DNA from: Silvimonas terrae
Lineage (GTDB): Bacteria > Pseudomonadota > Gammaproteobacteria > Burkholderiales > Chitinibacteraceae
Length of the DNA stretch: 64,000 nt
Reading direction: 5' to 3'
Assembly (NCBI RefSeq): GCF_014202765.1
Contig: NZ_JACHHN010000001.1
Coordinates: 394,118 to 458,117 of the forward strand
Numbering within the stretch: the first letter of the stretch is position 1; each line of letters starts with the position of its first letter. This document shows positions 43,728 to 51,037 of this stretch, piece by piece. Both the position numbers and the translations under genes were made by a program. A model generated the notes under the pieces. That model was not told the DNA's origin. It saw only the letters and a program-made list of their open reading frames with translations, and searched no databases.

Positions 43728-45035
43728 TTATCCTTGCATGCGTGCTTGCCAGCGGCGGGCGCGGGTGAGCACTTCCTGATGATCAAGACTGGCGTGATGG
43801 CCTTGGGTATAGACTTCTCGACCGGCAATCCAGACATGACTGACCTGATTGCGATCTGCGGCGTAAACCAGATGGGATACCGGATCGTAGCACGGCTGCG
43901 TGCCCACCTGAGAGAGGTCAACCGCAATCATGTCGGCTTCTTTGCCAGCTACCAGGCTACCAATGCGGTCCTGCCAGCCCAGCGCCCTGGCGCCATTGAG
44001 GGTTGCCATTTCCAGCGCTTGCCACGCAGGTAGCGCTTCTGGATTGCCGCTCTGGCCTTTGGCCAGCAAGGCAGCCAGGCGCATCTCTGCAAACATATCC
44101 AGTTTGTTGTTGCTGGCGGCGCCGTCCGTACCAATACCCACGTTGATGCCACCGGCCACTTGCTCGGCAATCCGTGCCAGGCCGGACGCCAGCTTCAGAT
44201 TGGAGGCCGGGTTGTGGGAAATATTGACGCCGTACTTCGCCAGCAGGCCGATCTCTTCGGTGGTGGTGTGCACCATATGTGCGGCAATCAACTGGTTGCT
44301 GAGCAAGCCCAGCCGGGCCAGCCGTTCCAGCGGGCGCACTCCGTAATCCTTGAGGCTGGTGGCGATTTCGTCCTGCGTTTCATGAATATGGCAATGGATG
44401 CCCACATTGAGCTGGTCAGCCAGCATGACGATGTTGCTGAATGTGGCGTCGCTCACCGTATACGGCGCGTGCGGGGCGAGGGTAAATCCCACCAGAGACT
44501 CGCCCTTGTATTCATCCATGCAGGCGATGGCCTTGCGGGTGTACTCATCGGCGTTGCTGGCGTACGGGGTGGGGAACTCCAGGATGGAACAACCCACCAT
44601 CATGCGGAACTCGCTACCCAACGCGGCGCGCGCCACTGCGCCGTGATGAAAATACATGTCGTTGGCACAGGTGGTGCCGCCGGCAATCATTTCAGCGATG
44701 GCCAGTTGTGTGCCGTCGAACACAAATTCGTCGGAGACAAACTTGCCCTCGGCGGGCCAGATATGGTCATTGAGCCAGGTCATCAGCGCCAGGTCATCCG
44801 CATAACCGCGCAGTAGCGTCATGGCGGAGTGCGCGTGCAGGTTGATCAGACCAGGTAACAAGGCGTGCTGTGGCAAATGGCGGCGTTCTGCATCCGGGTA
44901 TTGCTGCAAGGCCTGGGAGACGGGTAGCAGGGCTTTGATCTTCTGGCCTTCAAGCACCAGTGCGTGCTCTGTCAGTACCGTGGCTTGCGGCTCGATCGGG
45001 ATGATCCAGCGGGGAATGAGGATGTGTGTGTTCAT
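43728..45035 (-). CDS. mtaD: 5-methylthioadenosine/S-adenosylhomocysteine deaminase (TrzA/MtaD amidohydrolase)
   Basis: 435 residues from the ATG at 45035. Metal-site motifs of the amidohydrolase fold: [54 protein letters not shown] and [16 protein letters not shown]. Deaminates methylthioadenosine, S-adenosylhomocysteine or adenosine. First of the mtaD-ubiG-gph operon: SAH clearance and SAM-using UbiG fit together. Confidence 0.92.
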   Translation of the reverse strand: MNTHILIPRWIIPIEPQATVLTEHALVLEGQKIKALLPVSQALQQYPDAERRHLPQHALLPGLINLHAHSAMTLLRGYADDLALMTWLNDHIWPAEGKFVSDEFVFDGTQLAIAEMIAGGTTCANDMYFHHGAVARAALGSEFRMMVGCSILEFPTPYASNADEYTRKAIACMDEYKGESLVGFTLAPHAPYTVSDATFSNIVMLADQLNVGIHCHIHETQDEIATSLKDYGVRPLERLARLGLLSNQLIAAHMVHTTTEEIGLLAKYGVNISHNPASNLKLASGLARIAEQVAGGINVGIGTDGAASNNKLDMFAEMRLAALLAKGQSGNPEALPAWQALEMATLNGARALGWQDRIGSLVAGKEADMIAVDLSQVGTQPCYDPVSHLVYAADRNQVSHVWIAGREVYTQGHHASLDHQEVLTRARRWQARMQG

Positions 45036-45148
45036 GCTATATCTGGCAGAAACAATATCCCGGCTGCCGGCTTTTGGCCGCGGCGACCAGGTGAATGACG
45101 GCGTAGTCACGTCAGGCTGGAGGCGACGCTTTGGGGCGTCAGAAAAAC

Positions 45149-45177
45149 AAAAAGCCGACCTTGCGGTCGGCTTTTTT
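45149..45177 (-). terminator. Terminator of the Ala-rich lipoprotein gene
   Basis: AAAAGCCGACC/GGTCGGCTTTTTT stem with loop TTGC, 17 bases from the stop codon on the minus strand. Confidence 0.85.
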
Positions 45178-45193
45178 GCTTGCGCACCAAGAA

Positions 45194-45424
45194 TTACTTG
45201 GCAGCGGAAGCGTCCGAAGCAGCAGCATCGGAAGCAGCCGGAGCAGCAGCAGCGTCAGAAGCGGCAGCAGCGTCGGAAGCCGGAGCAGCAGCAGCGTCGG
45301 AAGCGGCCGGAGCGGAAGCTTCAGCAGCCGGAGCGGAAGCGTCAGCAGCAGGGGCTTCATCTTTCTTGCCGCAAGCGGTGAGGGCCAGGGCCAGCAGGGC
45401 AGCAACGAGCAGAGACTGTTTCAT
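45194..45424 (-). CDS. Short alanine/serine-repeat lipoprotein
   Basis: 76 residues. Signal peptide and lipobox ALTAC (C18), then GKKDEAP and a low-complexity tail of repeated Ser-Asp-Ala and Ala-Pro-Ala units encoded by a GC-rich repeat. Small lipoproteins of this shape occur in betaproteobacteria; function unknown. The repeat could vary in length. Own terminator; upstream 45,425-45,632 has no gene. Confidence 0.75.
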   Translation of the reverse strand: MKQSLLVAALLALALTACGKKDEAPAADASAPAAEASAPAASDAAAAPASDAAAASDAAAAPAASDAAASDASAAK

Positions 45425-45632
45425 TCTTCTTACCTTTAGCAGAATGGGTTGGACAAGTAAATTTCAATACAGCAGTTGTTTGGCTATCGACCGTTGATCG
45501 ATGGCTATTTGGAAACCAGTTACATCACTGACGACCGACGGGCGGAATTCTAGCACGATTTGAATAAAAGGGTAGCGTCCCTGGCGCACCAAACTGCGAC
45601 ACGTAGAGATTTTTACAACAATCGTCAAATCC

Positions 45633-46103
45633 TTATAAATCAAGCCTGCGCCAATCTGATGACGGTATAGAACATTCCCAAGCAAGATCAAAGGCTTGAC
45701 GCAAACGTGCCGCTTCTTGCGGGTCATCGTCTGTCTCGCCTTTGGCCCAATCAAAGTGACAACGTCTTACAAATCGTTGCATATCGGCCAGAATAAATGG
45801 CATCAACACCGTTGGCATATCCGGATTTGCCAAATGCATGGTCAATTTCTGGTTTTGTAAATTGGCCAATTGCAACAGCAAAGGGCATTGACTGGCGATG
45901 AAATCGCCCGATCGCGCCAGCAAGCGGATCTGCGCGGCCGGGTTGCGGGCCAGCAAATCGGCCATGGCTTGCGTGGTGGCGCGCTCGTTCAGGCCGCAGG
46001 CGCTGAAGTCGTGTTCAAACAAAATCAGGCTCTCGCGGGCGCTTTGCAGCAGCGAGAGGGTTTGTTCCCGATAGTCTTTGTACGTATCAAATTTTGCCGG
46101 CAT
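45633..46103 (-). CDS. DUF7931-like protein coupled to roxA
   Basis: 156 residues from the ATG at 46103, which overlaps the roxA end by 17 bases. Segments SLLQSARESLILFEHDFSAC, RLLARSGDFIASQCPLLLQL and FVRRCHFDWAKGETDDDPQE resemble a degenerate PLD-like half fold lacking HKD, as in DUF7931. Conserved next to RoxA-type oxygenases in betaproteobacteria, to my knowledge. Function unknown. Confidence 0.7.
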   Translation of the reverse strand: MPAKFDTYKDYREQTLSLLQSARESLILFEHDFSACGLNERATTQAMADLLARNPAAQIRLLARSGDFIASQCPLLLQLANLQNQKLTMHLANPDMPTVLMPFILADMQRFVRRCHFDWAKGETDDDPQEAARLRQAFDLAWECSIPSSDWRRLDL

Positions 46104-47208
46104 GCAGGTACCCGTAGTCGTAGCAGGTATAGAGGGCTTCCAGAATGTCATCATCATAGCTGGCTGCCGGCAAGCGGCGGGCATCTGCCAGTTTGCGCAG
46201 GGCTGGCAAGGCCGCAGGGCTGACCTCCAGCTCTTCGCCATTGATGAACACTTGCTCACCCTCGTACAGCATTTGCGATTTCAGGTCGAGGTAGACGCCG
46301 TGCTGCGCTACTTGTTCCGCAAATTCGTCAAAGTCTTGCGGCTCTTCCGGCTGATTGTAGAACACATGCGCTTTGGGCTCGGTGAAGTAACGGCCAATAA
46401 ACTTGCGCACGTCTCCTTCGGTCCAGGTCAGTTGGGTGAGCATGTGTTCAATCTTGCGGACAAACGCGAGGTCAATTTCACCCGGGCGATCCGTTGGCGT
46501 GCGCTCCGGGTCACCGTAAATGCCGGTCAGGCGCAGTTCGTCCTGCAGGTATTCCAGGAACTTGCCGACGATCTCTTGTTGTGTGGGCGCCCTGAATCCG
46601 ATCGAGTAGGTCATGCCCGGTTCCAGCGCCACGCCGTAGTGCGCGTATTTGGGGGGCAGGTAGAGCATGTCGCCGTGATCCAGAATCCATTCTTGTTCCG
46701 GATTGAAGTCACGTAAAACGCGGATAGGCGCATCCTCGACAAAGTTGCCGGCGTCGTCGCTGGAAATTTGCCAGCGTTTTTTGCCGCCCACTTGCAACAA
46801 AAACACATCGTAAGAGTCGTAATGCGGGCCAACCGTGCCGCCAGGTGGCGCATAAGAGATCATCAGATCATCCAGGCGCGTGTAGGGCAGAAAGTTGAAC
46901 TCGTACAACAGGTCGGCAATGTGGGGCACATGGTGATTGACGTTCTGTACCAGCACCGTCCAGTCTGTTTGTGGCAGGCGCTCAAAGCGGCTGGCGCGGA
47001 ACGGGCCGTGTTCCATGGACCAGCGCTGGTCACGGTATTCAATCAGCCGCGACTCTACGTCATCTTGTTGCGCCAGGCTCATCAACCGCGGCAAATCGAC
47101 CAGTTCCGGAAAATCCTGCCAGGCATTGCGGATCAGCAATGGCTGTTTTTGCCAGTATTCGGTCAGAAATTGCTCGGCGGTCAGTCCACCAAGGAGTTGT
47201 TTGTTCAT
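46087..47208 (-). CDS. roxA: Ribosomal oxygenase, L16 arginine hydroxylase (JmjC/cupin)
   Basis: 373 residues. JmjC Fe(II) triad visible: H129-x-D131 in GPHYDSYDVF and H190 in PPKYAHYGVALEPG. Winged C-terminal part with EVSPAALPALRKLADARRL is as in YcfD/RoxA. Uses 2-oxoglutarate and O2 to hydroxylate an Arg of ribosomal protein L16. Length equals E. coli RoxA. Divergent from the peroxiredoxin-like gene. Confidence 0.93.
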   Translation of the reverse strand: MNKQLLGGLTAEQFLTEYWQKQPLLIRNAWQDFPELVDLPRLMSLAQQDDVESRLIEYRDQRWSMEHGPFRASRFERLPQTDWTVLVQNVNHHVPHIADLLYEFNFLPYTRLDDLMISYAPPGGTVGPHYDSYDVFLLQVGGKKRWQISSDDAGNFVEDAPIRVLRDFNPEQEWILDHGDMLYLPPKYAHYGVALEPGMTYSIGFRAPTQQEIVGKFLEYLQDELRLTGIYGDPERTPTDRPGEIDLAFVRKIEHMLTQLTWTEGDVRKFIGRYFTEPKAHVFYNQPEEPQDFDEFAEQVAQHGVYLDLKSQMLYEGEQVFINGEELEVSPAALPALRKLADARRLPAASYDDDILEALYTCYDYGYLHAGKI

Positions 47209-47270
47209 TGACTTGGCTATAACAGTAGAAAAACAAGGCCTTCATTATCCCACCATGCAAAGGAGCCGGC

Positions 47271-47738
47271 ATGCTCAAAAACGGGGAAATTGCGCCAGAC
47301 TTTGCTTTGCACGATGCCCGGATGCAACTGATCCGGTTATCTGACTACCAGGGGCAACATCATGTGGTGCTCTATTTCTTTAGCAGAGATCACTCACCTG
47401 GCGGTATTACAGAAGCGGTCGAGTTTTCGGACCGGGCAGAAACATTCAAATCGCTGGGTACCGTGGTGCTGGGCGTCAGCCTGGATGATTGCCTGTCGCA
47501 TGAGGCATTTCAGGATGAACACGGGATTGAATTCGGTCTATTGTCAGATGCAGAGGGCGAGGTCAGCCGGCTTTACCATGTTTTAAGAGAAACAGCGGCT
47601 GTCGGCATGGTAAAATACGCCATTGAACGCTCTACCTTCGTCATTGACCGGCAGGGCGTAATCCGCCACGCGTTCTACCACGTGCTGCCTAAAGGACATG
47701 CGGCGGAAATACTTTCACTCGTTAAACAGTTAGGATAA
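47271..47738 (+). CDS. Bcp/PrxQ-like peroxiredoxin lacking the peroxidatic cysteine
   Basis: 155 residues with the AhpC/TSA thioredoxin fold: GEIAPDFALHDARMQLIRLS, VVLYFFSRDHSPGGITEAVE, LGVSLDDCLSHEAFQDEHGI, and FVIDRQGVIRHAFYHV. In BCP the motif is TPGCT; here it is SPGGI, so residue 45 is Gly (GGT at 47403-47405). The only Cys is C74. The frame is otherwise intact and conserved-looking, so the protein may have another role or depend on C74. Six bases before slyD, probably cotranscribed. Confidence 0.88.
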   Translation: MLKNGEIAPDFALHDARMQLIRLSDYQGQHHVVLYFFSRDHSPGGITEAVEFSDRAETFKSLGTVVLGVSLDDCLSHEAFQDEHGIEFGLLSDAEGEVSRLYHVLRETAAVGMVKYAIERSTFVIDRQGVIRHAFYHVLPKGHAAEILSLVKQLG

Positions 47739-47743
47739 CCCCG

Positions 47744-48223
47744 ATGCAAATCGCCAAAGACACGGTCGTAACGCTGAACTATGAGATGTTCGATACCGAG
47801 GGCAAGCTGCTCGATAAAACCGAACACCCCATTGTTTACCTGCATGGCGGCTACGACAACATCCTGCCGCTGGTGGAAGAAGCCCTGCACGGCAAGACCA
47901 CGGGTGATTCCATTGACGTCACCATGTCCCCGGACGACGCCTTTGGCGAATACGAGCCGGAACTGGTCCGCAAGGAAGCCAAGGACGTGTTCCCGATGGA
48001 AGTGGAAGCCGGCATGATGTTCGAAGCTGACGATCCTGCCACTGGCGACGTCATGCTGTTTCGCGTTACCGAAATCAACGGCAACGAAGTGACTGTGGAT
48101 GCCAACCACCCGTTTGCTGGCGTGACCATCCGCTTTGTCGGCAAGGTCACAGATGTGCGTGAAGCCAGCGATGAAGAAATCGCTCACGGCCACGTACACG
48201 GCGAACATGGCCATCATCACTGA
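47744..48223 (+). CDS. slyD: FKBP-type peptidyl-prolyl isomerase SlyD
   Basis: 159 residues. FKBP domain interrupted by the IF chaperone domain (LVRKEAKDVFPMEVEAGMMF ...), with the SlyD-typical YLHGGYDNILPLVEEAL and TVDANHPFAG. Histidine-rich C-terminus (AHGHVHGEHGHHH) binds metal ions, notably nickel. Acts as a cytoplasmic foldase and metallochaperone. Confidence 0.95.
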   Translation: MQIAKDTVVTLNYEMFDTEGKLLDKTEHPIVYLHGGYDNILPLVEEALHGKTTGDSIDVTMSPDDAFGEYEPELVRKEAKDVFPMEVEAGMMFEADDPATGDVMLFRVTEINGNEVTVDANHPFAGVTIRFVGKVTDVREASDEEIAHGHVHGEHGHHH

Positions 48224-48241
48224 GACTTGCTGCTCAGTATG

Positions 48242-48271
48242 AAAAAAGGCGGGCAGATGCCCGCCTTTTTT
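48242..48271. terminator. Terminator between slyD and the GH28 gene
   Basis: AAAAAAGGCGGG/CCCGCCTTTTTT stem; symmetric A and T runs allow use from both sides of the convergent pair. Confidence 0.88.
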
Positions 48272-48283
48272 ATTGCCTGCACG

Positions 48284-50281
48284 CTACGCGGTGCGGATAT
48301 CGTTGAGCGTGGTGTTCCAGAGCGTGTCGCCAATCTGCACGTTATTGAAGGTCAGCCCTTGCATATGCCATGCGTAGACCGGGCCTGGCGTAGTGTCCGA
48401 GGCCGGGCCGGCGGCAAGCGGCGTGCCAAAGTTGCAATCGCGGATGACCACATTGCGGATGGGCGCCACGGCCGGGGCGGGTGTCGGGCCGTTATAGTCG
48501 TAGGCCACCGGCCCTTGGGCCACCACGGCCTGAAAGCACGATCCAGTGACGCCATCCAGGCTCACGTTACTCACCATCACGTTGGAAATCTGCACGTTCT
48601 CCACCACGGCAGGGCGGCTGCGGATGGCATCTTTGGAGGGCTGGTAATCGCAATCAAAGGTGATGATGCCGCCCTGGGATGCTGCCGGATTGCTGCCGCT
48701 GGCCGAGGCAACACCCAGCGGCACGCTGTTGTTAATGGGGCTGCCGGCCAGCATGGCGCTGCCGTAGCCGCTGCCTGACAGGCTCACGCCATTGGGCACG
48801 GTGACGTTATCAACGTAGAAGTCCCGCACATAGCCGCCACGGTTCATGTTGGTTTTGATGCGGATGGCGATGTTGAGCGAATTGGTTGCCCACCAGGTAT
48901 TGAGCATTTGCAGGTTGCTGGCGTAAATGCGTTCGATCCCGCCGCCCATTTCACTGCCCAGCGTAATACCGCCATGACCACTGTTCATGACACAGTTACG
49001 GATCACATGGTCTCGCGCGGCGCCGTATTGCGTATCCAGATCCTTGCCGGATTTGATGGCAATGCAATCATCCCCGGTATTGAATATGACGTTCTCGCAC
49101 AGCACGTTGACGCAGGCATCCGGATCAAACCCGTCGTTATTGGGGCCAATACTGTCAATCAGCACGCCGCGGATCACCACGTTCTGGCAATAGGTGGGGT
49201 GGTGCTGCCAGAACGGCGTGTTGTTCAGGTGATAGTTTTCCATCAGCACATTGCTGCAGTGGATGAACTCCACCATGCAGGGGCGCAAATAATGGCCCAG
49301 CCCGAAAACACGTTGTTCCACCGGCACGCCGGCTTCCGACAAGGCCGGCAGATAATTCTGGTCTTGCTGCCACGGCGTCACCGGATTGGTCAGTTGCGCG
49401 TACAAGGCATCGCTGATGCCCGGCGCAATCACGCGCAAATCGACGTTATTGGGGTTGGCGCAGGCGTGAGAGGGCGTGCTGCTGCCGGTACAGCCATAGA
49501 CACCGTTATTGCCTTTCCATGTCCACCAGCAGGTGCTGCTGTTGCCGCTACCGGCAAAGGGCGTCATGGCCTGACCATTCAGGACTGAGGTTGCGCCTTC
49601 GCCAGTGAGCGCAATATGCGTCTGGTTGCGGGCATAAACGGGTGCACCAAAGTTCAGGCAATCATTGGCTTGCCAGCGGCTGTAATACAGTTTGCCATTG
49701 GGGCCACAATCCACCGGGCCGTCTTTGGCGTAATCCGCCGGGTTGGGGCTGAAATAGAGCGTGGTATTGGCACTCAGGTGGAAATTGACATGGCTCAGCA
49801 ATTCAATCGGGCCAGCGCAATACCAGTTGCCTGCTGGCACCACAACGCGGCCACCCCCGGCGGCGTTACAGGCCTTGATGGCGGCCAGAAACGCCGGACG
49901 GCAATCAAAGGCGTTGGCGGCATGGGTTTGGTCCGCGCCGCTGCTGGTGGGCGATTTGTTTTGATCGGCGTATGGATTGGCGGCCGGGATCACCCCGCAA
50001 GGCTGCGCGCCATAAGCAACCACAACGTAGTCCCGCTGCGGAAAAGAGGTCTGTGAGACCCCTTGTAGCGAGGCCACAATGCGGGCGGCGGCGCCATACT
50101 TGCCCCAGATTTCATCGCCTGACCCGGCAAAGTCAAAACCATTGCCATTGTTGCAAGCACTCAAACCGCCCAATAACCCAAGGCCCAATGTGCCGCCGGT
50201 CCACTGCATGAAACGGCGACGATCGGGCGAAGCGGGCGTATCGACCGGGAAACGCTGCGGAGAAGACATTCTGGATTTCAC
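48284..50281 (-). CDS. GH28 (polygalacturonase-like) Tat-exported lipoprotein
   Basis: 665 residues from a GTG at 50281 with AGGAG upstream. Twin-arginine motif in SPDRRRFMQWTGG with a following hydrophobic stretch and lipobox GLSAC (C43). Right-handed beta-helix with GH28 motifs: NNDGFDPDAC, NTGDDCIAIKSGKD, SGHGGITLGSEMGGG and IRIKTNM. It would hydrolyse a pectin-type polygalacturonan in the envelope. Larger than most GH28 enzymes (~450), with a Cys-rich insert near residues 240-280. Convergent to slyD. Confidence 0.92.
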   Translation of the reverse strand: MKSRMSSPQRFPVDTPASPDRRRFMQWTGGTLGLGLLGGLSACNNGNGFDFAGSGDEIWGKYGAAARIVASLQGVSQTSFPQRDYVVVAYGAQPCGVIPAANPYADQNKSPTSSGADQTHAANAFDCRPAFLAAIKACNAAGGGRVVVPAGNWYCAGPIELLSHVNFHLSANTTLYFSPNPADYAKDGPVDCGPNGKLYYSRWQANDCLNFGAPVYARNQTHIALTGEGATSVLNGQAMTPFAGSGNSSTCWWTWKGNNGVYGCTGSSTPSHACANPNNVDLRVIAPGISDALYAQLTNPVTPWQQDQNYLPALSEAGVPVEQRVFGLGHYLRPCMVEFIHCSNVLMENYHLNNTPFWQHHPTYCQNVVIRGVLIDSIGPNNDGFDPDACVNVLCENVIFNTGDDCIAIKSGKDLDTQYGAARDHVIRNCVMNSGHGGITLGSEMGGGIERIYASNLQMLNTWWATNSLNIAIRIKTNMNRGGYVRDFYVDNVTVPNGVSLSGSGYGSAMLAGSPINNSVPLGVASASGSNPAASQGGIITFDCDYQPSKDAIRSRPAVVENVQISNVMVSNVSLDGVTGSCFQAVVAQGPVAYDYNGPTPAPAVAPIRNVVIRDCNFGTPLAAGPASDTTPGPVYAWHMQGLTFNNVQIGDTLWNTTLNDIRTA

Positions 50282-50757
50282 TGCTACGCTCCTTTTGCCT
50301 TGGCCAGGGGCGTGATGAACTGACTGTTATTGCAAATATGTTCGATAACTATTTGATAATTAACGAATGTTGCGGGTTTTGGCCAAAGTTCATCGTGAGC
50401 GGGGCGAGGCAGGGCGAACTTGTGCGGGATCAATGACGGACAGGTGGAATGTGGAGAAACACCACTGTTGGGGAGGTTGCATGAGAATGGTGCAAATTTT
50501 GGCGCACCGCACCATGCTGTAACACTACATATTGTGGTTTTGAGGGGTTCTGATGCCCGTTTGCAACATCATGTGGTGACTTTCGTCAGCCTGTCCTCAA
50601 ATTGCAACGAATCTCACTCAGGCGCTATGCCGCATGAATAAAGGCTTGGCGGGAAACATGACATTTTTATGATCCGTTCATCGCCTTTATCACATCTATT
50701 TCCGGTTGCGCTAGCGGCCCACCTTCCCCTAGTATTTGTGCCGAACCTACCCAAGGA

Positions 50758-50775
50758 CCACAAGATGTAGTGGTT
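50758..50775. promoter_or_regulatory. Putative NrdR box upstream of nrdA
   Basis: ACCACAAGATGTAGTGGT is a near-palindrome similar to NrdR boxes (ACACxATATxxTGTGT type). A similar ACACTACATATTGTGG lies at about 50,523-50,538. NrdR represses class Ia nrd operons in most bacteria. Spacing is not the usual one, so the call is tentative. The rest of 50,290-50,860 shows no gene. Confidence 0.35.
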
Positions 50776-50862
50776 CTTCACAATTTATACACAGATTTAT
50801 CCACATTCGGCCGCCTGTCTTTCCAAGTCCTTGATTTGTGAAGAAATGCGGCCAGATTTAGA

Positions 50863-50970
50863 GCCGCTAACAAAATCCAGTGCAACAATGCTGGCAAGGC
50901 GCGCGAACGCAGGCAGTACGTTGAGTACGGCAAGTGAGCGCAACGCAGCCAGCAGGGTTTTGTTAGTGGC
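50863..50970. repeat. 108-bp inverted-repeat-bounded element in the nrdA leader
   Basis: Left arm GCCGCTAACAAAATCC and right arm GGGTTTTGTTAGTGGC are 14/16 complementary. The interior contains further pairings, e.g. around GGCAGTACGTTGAGTACGGC and GCGAACGC/GCGCAACGC. It is either a small MITE-like repeat or a structured leader of nrdA. It ends 67 bases before the nrdA start. Confidence 0.65.
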
Positions 50971-51037
50971 GTTAACACCAGGCCAGAGGGAACACACCCA
51001 AATGTACGCCACACTGGATAGCACCACAGGAAGCCGC

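Noticed and set aside
46104-46259. N-terminal extension of the DUF7931-like protein
   Set aside because: It lies within roxA in another frame; the ATG at 46103 gives the family-like start.
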